Shown piece by piece: positions 45,020 through 53,803 of a stretch of DNA of 64,000 nucleotides; the first letter of the stretch is position 1, and every line of letters starts with the position of its first letter. Both the position numbers and the translations under genes were made by a program. The stretch spans positions 1-64,000 of the forward strand of contig CAMJML010000013.1 in the NCBI GenBank assembly GCA_946407015.1. The letters run 5' to 3'. This DNA comes from an uncultured Selenomonadales bacterium (GTDB lineage Bacteria > Bacillota > Negativicutes > DSM-1736 > Dendrosporobacteraceae). The notes beneath the pieces were generated by a model. That model did no database searches and was not told the origin of the DNA. It saw only the letters and a list, made by a program, of their open reading frames with translations.

Positions 45020-47137
45020 ATGCTTACTGAAAGACGCAATCAACTGCTGTTACATTTAATGAGCGCCGATTGTTTGACGACTGTGCAAGCTTTAGCGAAA
45101 AAATTTCATGTCAGCAGTCGAACGATACGCTATGACCTAGATGCGCTGGATCTTTTTCTCGATGCCTGCAGCCTGCCGCGGCTTATCCGCAAACAGCACG
45201 GTGGGGTTAAATTGCCTGAGTCCGATGAGCTGCATCAGCAATTGCTGAGTTTACTCAAACATGCCGGAGTATATCAATATAATTTTTCAGCACCGGAAAG
45301 AGAGATTATTTTGATCGGCCAGTTAATGCACAGCCGGGACTATTTGACAATTGATGATCTGGCAAACCGCCTGCTGGTCAGCCGCAATACTGTTATCAAG
45401 GACTTGAACGGGGTTAAAACCTGGTATAGCCGCTATGGGCTGGAACTGCGGTCAATGCCCAAATATGGTCTTAAGGTCCTGGGGGATGAGCGCAGTCTTC
45501 GTCAGGCGGCGGTTCAATTTATTAAAGATCATGTTGGTCTGGAAAAAGCCCTGGAAATTGTGCATAGGCTGATAGAATCCGGTCATAACGGCCCAAGTAT
45601 GTATGGGTGCTGCAGTGAGTGGTTCCATAATATTAATTTTGAGATTATTCAGACTTCGATTAGGATTATTGAAAAAGAACTGCAAACGATTTTTTCCGAC
45701 CATGCGTTTACCAATTTAAGTTTTTATATGGCTATCGCCTTAAAAAGGATTCAATTGGGGCGAGAAGTGATTATGCCGGCGGAAGAGCTGGAGGTATTGC
45801 AAAGGACCAGAGCTTTTCAGGTTATGGTAGATGTGGCCAAGCAATTAGGTCAATCGTTTCACCTCATCCTGACCCTGGATGAAGTCGGCTACCTGACCGA
45901 GCATATTTTAGGCAGCAGCGTGATGTCTTCTGCGGCTCGTGATGAGAACAGCCGGATGGAGTTGGATATGCTGGTATGCAATCTGATCGCCAATGTCAGC
46001 CGTACGTTGAAACAAGATTTGATTGCCGACCGCCAGTTATTTCTAGGTTTGCTGGATGAACTGAGACCGTGTATGTACAGACTGCAATATGGATTAAAGC
46101 TTGAACACGGACCAGTCGAAGAACTGAAACGCAATTATGAAGCCTTATTTGCCATTGTTCATCGCCATATCAAGCCAATTGAGCATTATGGCGGCGGTCA
46201 ATTGACTGATGATGAAATTACTCACTTGACACTGCATTTTGGTGCGGCGCTGGAACGGGTTAAACCACCGGGGCGGTCATTGCCTAACATATTGATTGTT
46301 TGTGCCAACGGATTGGGCACAGCCAGTTTGCTGGCTTCTAAGCTGCAATCCCTGTTTGAAGTTAGCATTATCGGGATTGCAGCCCGTCATCAAGCGAACG
46401 GAATTTTGCTTGAACATCAGGTTGATCTGGTTGTGTCCACCGTGTCTTTACCGGATATCGCGGTTCCTGTCGTCACGGTCAGTCCCTTATTGCCTCCTCA
46501 GGATGTGGCCGCACTCAGGGGCTACATAGAGATGAACAAAGCCTCCAAGTCACTCCTGGGGCGGACCTTGGAGATTATCGAACAGCATTGTCAAATCGAT
46601 CACTATGAGCAATTATATAACGATTTGGCGAAACACTTTGATGAAGATATCCCTTTATTTTCTGCGCACACCCGGCAACTGCCCCTGCGGGATTTATTGA
46701 CCAGCGATGTTATATTGCTGGATGCTTTGGCAAGTGACTGGCAAGAGGCTATTCGGTTGGCCGGGCAAGTGCTTGTCCGGCAAGGAAGTGTTGAGGATTG
46801 TTATATTGATGCCATGATCGCAGTCGTACAGGAACAAGGACCTTATATTGTCTTATGGCCCGGGATTGCATTGCCTCATGCCGGAATTGACAAGGGAGTC
46901 CGGAAAGTGGGGATGAGCTTGGTCCGGCTTAAAAATCCGGTTTCCTTTGGTCATAACGAGCATGATCCTGTCACACTCATTGTGGCCTTGGCAGCTGTTG
47001 ACCATTCCAGTCATGTCATGGCTTTGCTGGATTTAACCAGAATGCTCGGAGATCCCGAAATGGTGGAACGGTTAAATTGTTTGCCTGACAGCCGGCAGGT
47101 TGAAGCATTGATCGCAAATTATTCCGCTAGGAATTAA
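45020..47137 (+). CDS. PTS-regulated transcriptional activator (MtlR/LicR-like: HTH-PRD-PRD-EIIB-EIIA)
   Basis: A 705-residue regulator. Order of domains: DeoR-like HTH (residues 5-60, SSRTIRYDLDAL), Mga-like HTH (about 90-150, VSRNTVIKDLNGV), PRD1 (about 200-310), PRD2 (about 315-415, with HRHIKPIEHYGG and DDEITHLTLHFG), an EIIB-like domain with Cys428 in CANGLGTAS, and an EIIA domain with His620 in ALPHAG. Such proteins sense the phosphorylation state of the PTS and activate the operon when substrate drains phosphate. It is the first gene of the PTS operon and reads straight into the EIIA gene. ATG 45020 is preceded by AAGGTGGGGG. Confidence 0.9.
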   Translation: MLTERRNQLLLHLMSADCLTTVQALAKKFHVSSRTIRYDLDALDLFLDACSLPRLIRKQHGGVKLPESDELHQQLLSLLKHAGVYQYNFSAPEREIILIGQLMHSRDYLTIDDLANRLLVSRNTVIKDLNGVKTWYSRYGLELRSMPKYGLKVLGDERSLRQAAVQFIKDHVGLEKALEIVHRLIESGHNGPSMYGCCSEWFHNINFEIIQTSIRIIEKELQTIFSDHAFTNLSFYMAIALKRIQLGREVIMPAEELEVLQRTRAFQVMVDVAKQLGQSFHLILTLDEVGYLTEHILGSSVMSSAARDENSRMELDMLVCNLIANVSRTLKQDLIADRQLFLGLLDELRPCMYRLQYGLKLEHGPVEELKRNYEALFAIVHRHIKPIEHYGGGQLTDDEITHLTLHFGAALERVKPPGRSLPNILIVCANGLGTASLLASKLQSLFEVSIIGIAARHQANGILLEHQVDLVVSTVSLPDIAVPVVTVSPLLPPQDVAALRGYIEMNKASKSLLGRTLEIIEQHCQIDHYEQLYNDLAKHFDEDIPLFSAHTRQLPLRDLLTSDVILLDALASDWQEAIRLAGQVLVRQGSVEDCYIDAMIAVVQEQGPYIVLWPGIALPHAGIDKGVRKVGMSLVRLKNPVSFGHNEHDPVTLIVALAAVDHSSHVMALLDLTRMLGDPEMVERLNCLPDSRQVEALIANYSARN

Positions 47138-47150
47138 ATCAGGAGGAGTT

Positions 47151-47630
47151 ATGACTACAAATCATGTTGTATCAGACAAGTGGATTATGCCTCGACTCCA
47201 GGTTGATAGCTGGCAAGAGGTTATTCAACAATTGGGAGGTCTGCTGGTCGGCCAGGATGTGGTTAAAGAAAGCTATATCAAAGCGGTACTGGAGCGGGAA
47301 GCTGTGTTTCCTACCGGATTGCCACTGGGAAAAATTAATGTTGCGATCCCGCATACGGATACCCGTCATGTTCAACGTCCGGCAATCGCAGTTGCCACTC
47401 TGGCCAAGCCGGTTTTATTTGGCAACATGGGGGAACCGGGCAGCGAATTGGCGGTCCAAATTGTTTTCCTGCTCGCAATGACTGATCCTCAAGCACAGGT
47501 GGGATTATTGCAAAGCCTGGTTGCCGCATTTCAAAATGGCGAAGTTTTGGAACGGCTGCTTCAGGCAGCCATGCCAGAGGATATTGTACGGATTATGACC
47601 GAGCAGCTAGTCATGGAGGAGGCATCCTGA
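47151..47630 (+). CDS. PTS EIIA component, galactitol/fructose type
   Basis: A 159-residue EIIA with the phospho-acceptor His68 in VAIPHTDTRHV. It accepts phosphate from HPr and passes it to EIIB (49305-49595). The similarity is to the galactitol (GatA/SgcA) group, which agrees with the separate EIIB and EIIC genes downstream. Start ATG 47151 lies behind AGGAGGAG. It follows the regulator by 13 bases and precedes the dehydratase by two, so the components are interleaved with catabolic genes. Confidence 0.88.
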   Translation: MTTNHVVSDKWIMPRLQVDSWQEVIQQLGGLLVGQDVVKESYIKAVLEREAVFPTGLPLGKINVAIPHTDTRHVQRPAIAVATLAKPVLFGNMGEPGSELAVQIVFLLAMTDPQAQVGLLQSLVAAFQNGEVLERLLQAAMPEDIVRIMTEQLVMEEAS

Positions 47631-47632
47631 GA

Positions 47633-49276
47633 ATGCATAAGAAGCGAGTCATTGATGGTTTGGAACCTTATCTGCGCGCCATCGCCAAGGTGCATTTAGC
47701 TTCAGCCGGAGTTTCCCTGGATGCGCTGGACAGCAGGCCGCTGATTGCGATTGCCAACAGCTGGAATGAGGTATGTCCCGGCCACGAACCGCTGCGGAAA
47801 TTAGCCGAATATGTAAAAGCCGGAGTAAGGGCAGCCGGGGGTGAACCGATCGAATTTAACACAATTGGTATGTGTGACGGCATCAGCCAGGGGCATCTGG
47901 GAATGCGCTATACACTGCCGCACAGGGAAATGATTGCCGATAGTGTGGAAGCCATGGTCGTCGGCCAGGGAATCTTTGATGGAATGGTTTTACTAGGGTC
48001 CTGCGACAAAATAATCCCGGCCATGATGCAAGCGGCCATCCGGATTGATTTACCGGCTATTTTAGTCAATGCCGGTAGTTGTGTACCTGAGCTCAAACCA
48101 TCGGACTCTAAAAAGCTAAGAACACGGTTCTTGGCCGGGGAGATTACTGAACGGCAGCTGGTCGAGCAATCGCTGCGTTATTATTCCGGACCCGGAGTTT
48201 GCCCTTTTTTTGGAACGGCAAATACTATGGCCGTACTTTGTGAGGCGATGGGGCTTATGCTGTCCGGCAGCAGCGTTCTACCAGCTACAACAAGCTCCCG
48301 GCTATTTTCAGCCGAACAGGCAGGAGCGGCTGTCCTGCGATTGGTTGAACACGGGTTAAATCCACGAAAACTCATCACAGAATGGTCGTTTCATAATGCT
48401 CTGGTTGTGCTTAGTGCCTTAGGCGGATCGCTTAACGCCTTTTTGCATCTGCCGGCGATCGCGTCCGAAGCGGGACTAGAATTATCCTGGGATACTTTTG
48501 CAGATATCAGTGCCAGGACACCGTTGCTGGCGGCATTAACACCGAATGGCGATCAGACGGTTTATGACCTGTACCGGGCTGGCGGACTACCTGCCGTACT
48601 AAAAGAGTTGCAGCCGCTGCTTAAGCTGGATGCCCAAACAGTGGACGGTGTCAGTATCGGTCAAATTGCTGCAGCAGCTTCCCGGGGAGAGCGGAGCGTG
48701 ATTCATGCCTATGATCAGCCTTTGGCAGGTTCAGGCGGGGTACAAGTGCTTTATGGTTCTTTGGCGCCACAGGGAGCGTTGGTAAAAGCTTCGGCCGTGC
48801 CTGAAGATCAACACGAATTTAGTGGCCCGGCCATTGTGTTTGATAGTGAAGAAGCTTGCCATGCTGCGTTGTATGAAGGCCGCATCAGGCAAGGGCAAGT
48901 GGTCATTGTCCGGTACGAAGGGCCGCGAGGCGGTCCTGGAATGCGGGAGCTTCACCGTGTCACTGAAGTCTTAAAGGGGGTTTCGAATACAGCCCTGATT
49001 ACCGATGGACGTTTTTCCGGTGCAAGTGCCGGGCTAAGTATTGGTTATCTGGGACCGGAAGCAGCCGACGGCGGTCCGATTGCCCTGGTTGAAAATGGTG
49101 ATATCATTTCCATTAGCCTGAAGGCGGGGACCGTGAACCTGGAATTATCGGAAGCAGAACTTAAAGAGCGGCGTTGCCGATGGCAGCCAATAACAAAAGT
49201 CGGACATTCCAAACTACTGGAGCGATACAGCAAACAGGTTGGACCTACCAGGCAGGGGGCCATTTGGGACATATAA
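47633..49276 (+). CDS. IlvD/Edd-family dehydratase, probably acting on a phosphorylated aldonate
   Basis: A 547-residue iron-sulfur dehydratase. Cluster motifs MCDGISQGHLGM, SCDKIIPAM and GPGVCPFFGTANTM are present, and GRFSGASAGLSIGYLGPEAADGGPI ends the catalytic part. It is clearly a relative of, but not a close copy of, the gene at 19127. It is flanked by PTS components, with a KDPG aldolase in the same operon. The product should therefore be a 2-keto-3-deoxy-6-phospho-aldonate, as with 6-phosphogluconate dehydratase. GGAGGAGG lies ten bases before ATG 47633. Confidence 0.84.
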   Translation: MHKKRVIDGLEPYLRAIAKVHLASAGVSLDALDSRPLIAIANSWNEVCPGHEPLRKLAEYVKAGVRAAGGEPIEFNTIGMCDGISQGHLGMRYTLPHREMIADSVEAMVVGQGIFDGMVLLGSCDKIIPAMMQAAIRIDLPAILVNAGSCVPELKPSDSKKLRTRFLAGEITERQLVEQSLRYYSGPGVCPFFGTANTMAVLCEAMGLMLSGSSVLPATTSSRLFSAEQAGAAVLRLVEHGLNPRKLITEWSFHNALVVLSALGGSLNAFLHLPAIASEAGLELSWDTFADISARTPLLAALTPNGDQTVYDLYRAGGLPAVLKELQPLLKLDAQTVDGVSIGQIAAAASRGERSVIHAYDQPLAGSGGVQVLYGSLAPQGALVKASAVPEDQHEFSGPAIVFDSEEACHAALYEGRIRQGQVVIVRYEGPRGGPGMRELHRVTEVLKGVSNTALITDGRFSGASAGLSIGYLGPEAADGGPIALVENGDIISISLKAGTVNLELSEAELKERRCRWQPITKVGHSKLLERYSKQVGPTRQGAIWDI

Positions 49277-49304
49277 GCCAAATTTTAGAATTGGGGGACA
49301 GATC

Positions 49305-49595
49305 ATGGCAAAACGGGTATTGGTACTATGTGGAAATGGGGTAGCGACATCCACCGTAGCCGCAAGAAAAATCCAGGATTATTTAAATGGCAGCGGTATG
49401 CGCTGTGAAGTGGTGCAGGCTAAGATCGGAGAATTAGGGGCTTATGCCGACAAAGTGGATGTGATTGTCCTAATGGCTATGGGAGCAGCACTTCCGGCAG
49501 GATTAAACAAGCCGGTTTTAAAGGGCTTGCCGTTTATTACCGGTATCGGGCTCCAGCAAGCGCTGGACGAGATCAAGCAGCATTTAGCGAACTAA
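49305..49595 (+). CDS. PTS EIIB component, galactitol type
   Basis: A 96-residue EIIB with phospho-acceptor Cys9 in VLVLCGNGVATST, the pattern of the galactitol/SgcB group. It receives phosphate from EIIA and donates it to the sugar crossing EIIC. GGGGGACAG precedes ATG 49305; an in-frame ATG at 49239 inside the dehydratase gene is rejected. The EIIC gene follows after 24 bases. Confidence 0.9.
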   Translation: MAKRVLVLCGNGVATSTVAARKIQDYLNGSGMRCEVVQAKIGELGAYADKVDVIVLMAMGAALPAGLNKPVLKGLPFITGIGLQQALDEIKQHLAN

Positions 49596-49619
49596 ACTAT
49601 AAAAACTGGAGGAGAGACG

Positions 49620-51020
49620 ATGGAATCAATAGCCGGGTATTTTAAAGTCCTACTGGATTTCGGCCCCAATGTGGTATTGCCGTTTTTTATCTTTCTGTTT
49701 GCCTTAGCGCTCAGAACAAAACCGGGAAAAGCTGTCCGGGCGGCAATTTTTATTGGTATTGCGCTAATTGGCATTAAAATGGTCATTGCTTTTATGGGAG
49801 ATAATCTTGGTCCTGCGATGAAAGCCTTATCAAAGAATTCCGGTTTGCAGTTAAATATCATGGATGTCGGCTGGGGTGCTGTAGCTGCCGCCATCTGGTC
49901 AACCCCGATGGGAGCGATCGGCATTCCGGTGTTGCTCGTGTTTAACCTTGTGTTATTGTACTTCAGGGCCACAAAGACGTTAATGATTGATATTTGGAAT
50001 TATCATCATCTGATTACGGCCGGAGTACTGACCTATTTTGCCACAGGCAATGTCTATCTTGGTTTTGCCGGAATGCTGCTGGCTGCCTTAATAACCTGGC
50101 TGATTGCCGACTGGGCGGCACCTTTTCTCCAGCGCTTTTATGGCTTGCCGGGCATTAGTATGCCAACCCTGTCATCGATATCCGAGTTGGTTATCGCCGC
50201 ACCCATGAATGAATTATTTGACCGCATTCCTGGCATAAAAAATATTCGTGGCAATTTTGATTCTGCCCGTAAATATTTGGGGATATTTGGGGAACCGGCC
50301 GTATTGGCGGTCATTATCGGATTGGTTATTGGGTCTTTGGCTAAATACTCCATCAAAGATTCGATCAATCTGGCTATGAATTTGGCTGCCGTTATGATTA
50401 TTCTGCCCAAAGTGGTTGCTATCTTAATGGAAGGGTTAATGCCTATTCAGGAAGCCAGTCGTGAATTTTTAGAAAAACGCCTGGGTCACCGGGAAATTTT
50501 TCTAGGACTTGATTCAGCCATTTCAATCGGCCATCCTTCGGTATTGACAGCCGCATTAATTCTAACCCCCTTTGTGCTGGTCCTTGCAGCCGTGCTGCCG
50601 GGCAATCAGGTGCTTCCCTTTGCCGACATTACCGTGATTCCCTTCCGTATCGCTTTTGTCGTGGCATTGGTCAACGGTAACGTATTCCGCACACTGGTCA
50701 TTGGTGCAGTCGTCTTAATGCAGGTATTGCTCTGCGGTACCATTACCTCACCGGCCTTAACCAAAATCTTTCTTTCGGTTGGCGGAAAGATACCGGATGG
50801 AGCAGTCGGAGTTGCTTCTTTCTCAGGAGGCTCGCTATTTGTTACTTATGCGATTATGCAGACATTATCGTTTGTGATCAGTGGCCTGATTATTTCCGCC
50901 GTTGTATTTGGCCTCTTTTTACTGGTTGCCAAATCCCAGCAGAAAAAGGCTGTCAAATTAATGGAAGAAGAAGAAGAAAATACCTATGCAGGGATTCAAA
51001 GTGCATCACAAAAAGCTTAG
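49620..51020 (+). CDS. PTS EIIC component, galactitol type
   Basis: A 466-residue membrane permease, with about ten to twelve hydrophobic segments. The beginning (YFKVLLDFGPNVVLPFFIFLFALALRTK) and GWGAVAAAIWSTPMG are typical for GatC/SgcC, as is the NVFRTLVIGAV segment near the end. It binds the substrate and lets EIIB phosphorylate it during import. GGAGGAGAG precedes ATG 49620. Galactitol-family EIIC proteins in this context carry sugars other than galactitol; the downstream enzymes suggest a sugar acid. Confidence 0.87.
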   Translation: MESIAGYFKVLLDFGPNVVLPFFIFLFALALRTKPGKAVRAAIFIGIALIGIKMVIAFMGDNLGPAMKALSKNSGLQLNIMDVGWGAVAAAIWSTPMGAIGIPVLLVFNLVLLYFRATKTLMIDIWNYHHLITAGVLTYFATGNVYLGFAGMLLAALITWLIADWAAPFLQRFYGLPGISMPTLSSISELVIAAPMNELFDRIPGIKNIRGNFDSARKYLGIFGEPAVLAVIIGLVIGSLAKYSIKDSINLAMNLAAVMIILPKVVAILMEGLMPIQEASREFLEKRLGHREIFLGLDSAISIGHPSVLTAALILTPFVLVLAAVLPGNQVLPFADITVIPFRIAFVVALVNGNVFRTLVIGAVVLMQVLLCGTITSPALTKIFLSVGGKIPDGAVGVASFSGGSLFVTYAIMQTLSFVISGLIISAVVFGLFLLVAKSQQKKAVKLMEEEEENTYAGIQSASQKA

Positions 51021-51044
51021 TTGTTGGCAAAGGAGGCGATTGCG

Positions 51045-51707
51045 GTGCATCCTATACTGGAGCATATTGATCAAACCGGTGTTGTTGCAATTCTTCGCGG
51101 TATTGAAGCCGACAAACTGGTGCCCCTTGGTTTGGCGTTAGCGGATGCCGGAGTCGGGGCCATAGAAGTTACTTTGAACTCAGCGGGAGCTTTAGCAGGA
51201 ATTAGTGCGTTGCAAGCGGCTGTCGGTCAAAAAATACCAATTGGAGCCGGTACTGTTATGAATGGAGCAGCTGCGCGTAAGGCGATTCAGGCAGGTGCGC
51301 TTTTTATCCTTACCCCTCATCTGGCTCAAGAAACTTTACAGGTTTGCCTGCAAGCCAATGTGCCGGCGGTTATTGGGGCGATGACACCGTCAGAAGCCGT
51401 TTGTGCCTTTGAGTTGGGCTGTGAAATGGTAAAGATATTCCCGGCCGCCACATTAGGTTCGCAATATTTTCGTGATTTTAAAGGTCCGCTGTCACAAATC
51501 CCTCTCATGGCTGTTGGCGGAATCCAGGAAAATAATGCTGCCGAATATATCCGCGCCGGTGTCAGGGCTGTTGGGGCAGGGAGCCAGCTGATCGATATGG
51601 CAGCTGTAGACAGAGGAGACTGGCAGGGCGTCCGGTATAAAGCTCAATCACTGGTCATGACAGTCCGCAAGGCGAAACAGCAAGCAGCTATAAATGACAG
51701 CATTTAA
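51045..51707 (+). CDS. eda: 2-keto-3-deoxy-6-phosphogluconate (KDPG/KDPGal) aldolase
   Basis: A 220-residue class I aldolase. Motifs: VVAILRGIEADK, IEVTLNSAGALAGI with the catalytic-base Glu, GAGTVMN, Schiff-base Lys in MVKIFPAATLG and the phosphate-binding MAVGGIQENN. It cleaves KDPG or the galacto epimer to pyruvate and glyceraldehyde 3-phosphate. GTG 51045 follows AAAGGAGG by ten bases; TTG 51021 would leave no ribosome site. Its position directly behind EIIC and with an Edd-like gene in the operon gives a short Entner-Doudoroff-type route from the PTS product. Confidence 0.88.
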   Translation: MHPILEHIDQTGVVAILRGIEADKLVPLGLALADAGVGAIEVTLNSAGALAGISALQAAVGQKIPIGAGTVMNGAAARKAIQAGALFILTPHLAQETLQVCLQANVPAVIGAMTPSEAVCAFELGCEMVKIFPAATLGSQYFRDFKGPLSQIPLMAVGGIQENNAAEYIRAGVRAVGAGSQLIDMAAVDRGDWQGVRYKAQSLVMTVRKAKQQAAINDSI

Positions 51708-51736
51708 AAGTTATTATGAAAGAAAGGTGATGGGCT

Positions 51737-52021
51737 ATGGTAAAAATGGATATCACACTGACGAATGCTACAGGCTTGCACGCCCGTCCGGCCGCGCAGT
51801 TCGTTCATGCCGCCAACCGCTATAAAGATACAATCGTCAAAGTATCTAAAAATGGCAAGGAAATAGATGCTAAAAGCATTATCAGCATCATGGGGCTCGG
51901 TGCAACGCAGGGAACGGTACTGACGCTGATTGCTGACGGACCGGATGAAACCGAAGTTATCCGGGTGCTGGCAGATTTGGTAGAAAACGGTTTTGGTGAA
52001 GGAGCGGAAGCAGGATGTTGA
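51737..52021 (+). CDS. ptsH: PTS phosphocarrier HPr
   Basis: A 94-residue HPr with the active His15 in TGLHARPAAQF and a regulatory Ser47 in KSIISIMGLGA, so it could still be modified by HPr kinase. It carries phosphate from EI to EIIA. It is an operon-specific copy, encoded together with EI between the aldolase and 2-hydroxyacid dehydrogenase genes. AGAAAGGTGATG precedes ATG 51737. The stop overlaps the EI start. Confidence 0.93.
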   Translation: MVKMDITLTNATGLHARPAAQFVHAANRYKDTIVKVSKNGKEIDAKSIISIMGLGATQGTVLTLIADGPDETEVIRVLADLVENGFGEGAEAGC

Positions 52022-53709
52022 CTGGGATTGCCGCATCTCCAGGCATAGCGGTGGGAAAAGTCCTGCTAGTCAGCCCTGAACTAGATAGGCAGGAGACTCA
52101 TGGTGTTCAGGATGATCAGCAGGCTGCCTTTCAACAAGCGCTTACAGCCAGCAAAAATGAATTAATGGCTTTGAGGCAGCGCGTTAGCGTCCAAACGGGA
52201 GAAGCTGCTGCGGCAGTCTTTGATGCCCAGATGCTGATGCTGGATGATCCTAATTTAGTCAATCCAGTCTGCCAGGCAATTGATGATGGCGTTGATGCAG
52301 TCCAAGCTGTCGAAAAAATCACTCAAACCTTGACTGCACTGTTTGCCGGCATGGAGAATAGCTATATGCGGGAAAGGGCGGCTGATATCAATGATATCAG
52401 CCGGCGCCTAATCCGGCATTTAACCGGAAGCCCTCAACTGGACTGGACTGAGATGAACGATCCGGTCATTCTTGTGGCTCAGGACCTGACTCCTTCGGAT
52501 ACAGCTCAGCTTGATCCCTGCAAAGTACTCGGCTTTGCCACGCAATCCGGCGGTAAAACCTCTCATAGTGCCATTCTGGCCAGAACGCTTGAGATTCCGG
52601 CCGTTGTCGGAGTGCCAGGATTATTGGCGGAAATTAAGGGCGGCGATGTGATTGGGATTGACGGTGAGGCCGGAGAGGTTTTCATTAATCCTGATCCGGC
52701 AGTGGTTAACCGTTTGCAGCAGAAAGCTGCAATTGCGGCAAGACTTCGGGAAGAGCTAACCCTTTTGCGGGATCATCCGGCCATTACACAGGACGGTCAC
52801 CGGGTTGAACTGGCTGCCAATGTAGGCCATCCCAAGGATATTCCAATGGCTTTGGCCCATGGTGCCGAGGGGGTAGGGCTCTATCGTACGGAATTTATCT
52901 TTATGGGGCGAACGCAACTACCTGATGAAGAGGAACAATATCAAGCCTATCGGACGGTTGTGGCAGGCATGAAGGGAAAGCCGGTGATTATCCGGACTTT
53001 GGATGTAGGCGGAGACAAACAAATTCCTTATCTCAACATGCCAAGTGAAGCGAATCCTTTCCTGGGCTGGCGGGCGCTGAGGATGTGTCTGGATCGGCCG
53101 GAGTTGTTCAAAACCCAGCTTCGGGCTTTATGGCGTGCCGGATGTCATGGAATGTTGAAGATTATGTTTCCGATGGTCAGTCAGTTAGCCGAGGTCAGGC
53201 TGGCCAAAGAATTGCTTGCCCAGGCCAGGGAAGAATTGCTGTCAGAAGGTTACCAGCTGCCTGAGCGGATACCGGTTGGAATTATGATTGAAATTCCCGC
53301 AGCGGCACTCATTGCGGATCAATTGGCGCGGGAAGTGGATTTTTTCAGCATTGGCAGCAATGATTTGATTCAGTATACCATCGGTGTTGATCGTATGAAT
53401 CAGCAGATTTCCAGGCTATACCAGCCACTGCATCCAGGAGTCCTGCGGCTGATCGCCATGGTTATTGAAGCAGCTCACCGCCAGGATAAATGGGTTGGTA
53501 TGTGCGGCGAGATGGCTGGGGAACTTCAATGTGTGCCGATACTGCTGGGACTGGGTTTAGATGAATTCAGCATGAGTTCCGGCAATATTTTGCAAGTCAA
53601 GCACAGGATTCAAACTCTTTCAGCTGAACATTGCCGGAACCTTGCTGCAAAGTGCCTGGCAGTGGGGGAAGCAGAGGAAGTGAGGCGACTTGTTGAATCC
53701 TTGAAGTAG
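52015..53709 (+). CDS. ptsI: PTS enzyme I (phosphoenolpyruvate-protein phosphotransferase)
   Basis: A 564-residue EI of normal length. The phospho-acceptor His184 is in GGKTSHSAILAR, and the PEP-binding barrel has GVGLYRTEFIFMGR, DVGGDKQIPYL, the metal site FFSIGSNDLIQYT and catalytic Cys in GMCGEMAG. It starts general PTS phosphorylation from PEP and passes phosphate to HPr. ATG 52015 overlaps the ptsH stop by seven bases. Either this is the main EI/HPr pair of the organism or a dedicated set for this sugar; the rest of the genome would show which. Confidence 0.93.
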   Translation: MLTGIAASPGIAVGKVLLVSPELDRQETHGVQDDQQAAFQQALTASKNELMALRQRVSVQTGEAAAAVFDAQMLMLDDPNLVNPVCQAIDDGVDAVQAVEKITQTLTALFAGMENSYMRERAADINDISRRLIRHLTGSPQLDWTEMNDPVILVAQDLTPSDTAQLDPCKVLGFATQSGGKTSHSAILARTLEIPAVVGVPGLLAEIKGGDVIGIDGEAGEVFINPDPAVVNRLQQKAAIAARLREELTLLRDHPAITQDGHRVELAANVGHPKDIPMALAHGAEGVGLYRTEFIFMGRTQLPDEEEQYQAYRTVVAGMKGKPVIIRTLDVGGDKQIPYLNMPSEANPFLGWRALRMCLDRPELFKTQLRALWRAGCHGMLKIMFPMVSQLAEVRLAKELLAQAREELLSEGYQLPERIPVGIMIEIPAAALIADQLAREVDFFSIGSNDLIQYTIGVDRMNQQISRLYQPLHPGVLRLIAMVIEAAHRQDKWVGMCGEMAGELQCVPILLGLGLDEFSMSSGNILQVKHRIQTLSAEHCRNLAAKCLAVGEAEEVRRLVESLK

Positions 53710-53717
53710 GTACTGCC

Positions 53718-53769
53718 AAAGACAGCCATTGCCGGAAAGCCAGGTGAACAGCCGGTAATGGTTGTCTTT
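53718..53769 (+). other. Stem-loop between ptsI and the dehydrogenase gene
   Basis: Eighteen-base arms (53718-53735 and 53752-53769, with two G-T wobbles). There is only TTTA after it, so it looks like an mRNA-processing or attenuation structure that lowers expression of the last gene of the PTS operon. Confidence 0.5.
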
Positions 53770-53803
53770 AAGTTTCACTGCGGATTGGAGGGCTTGCTTA
53801 AAA

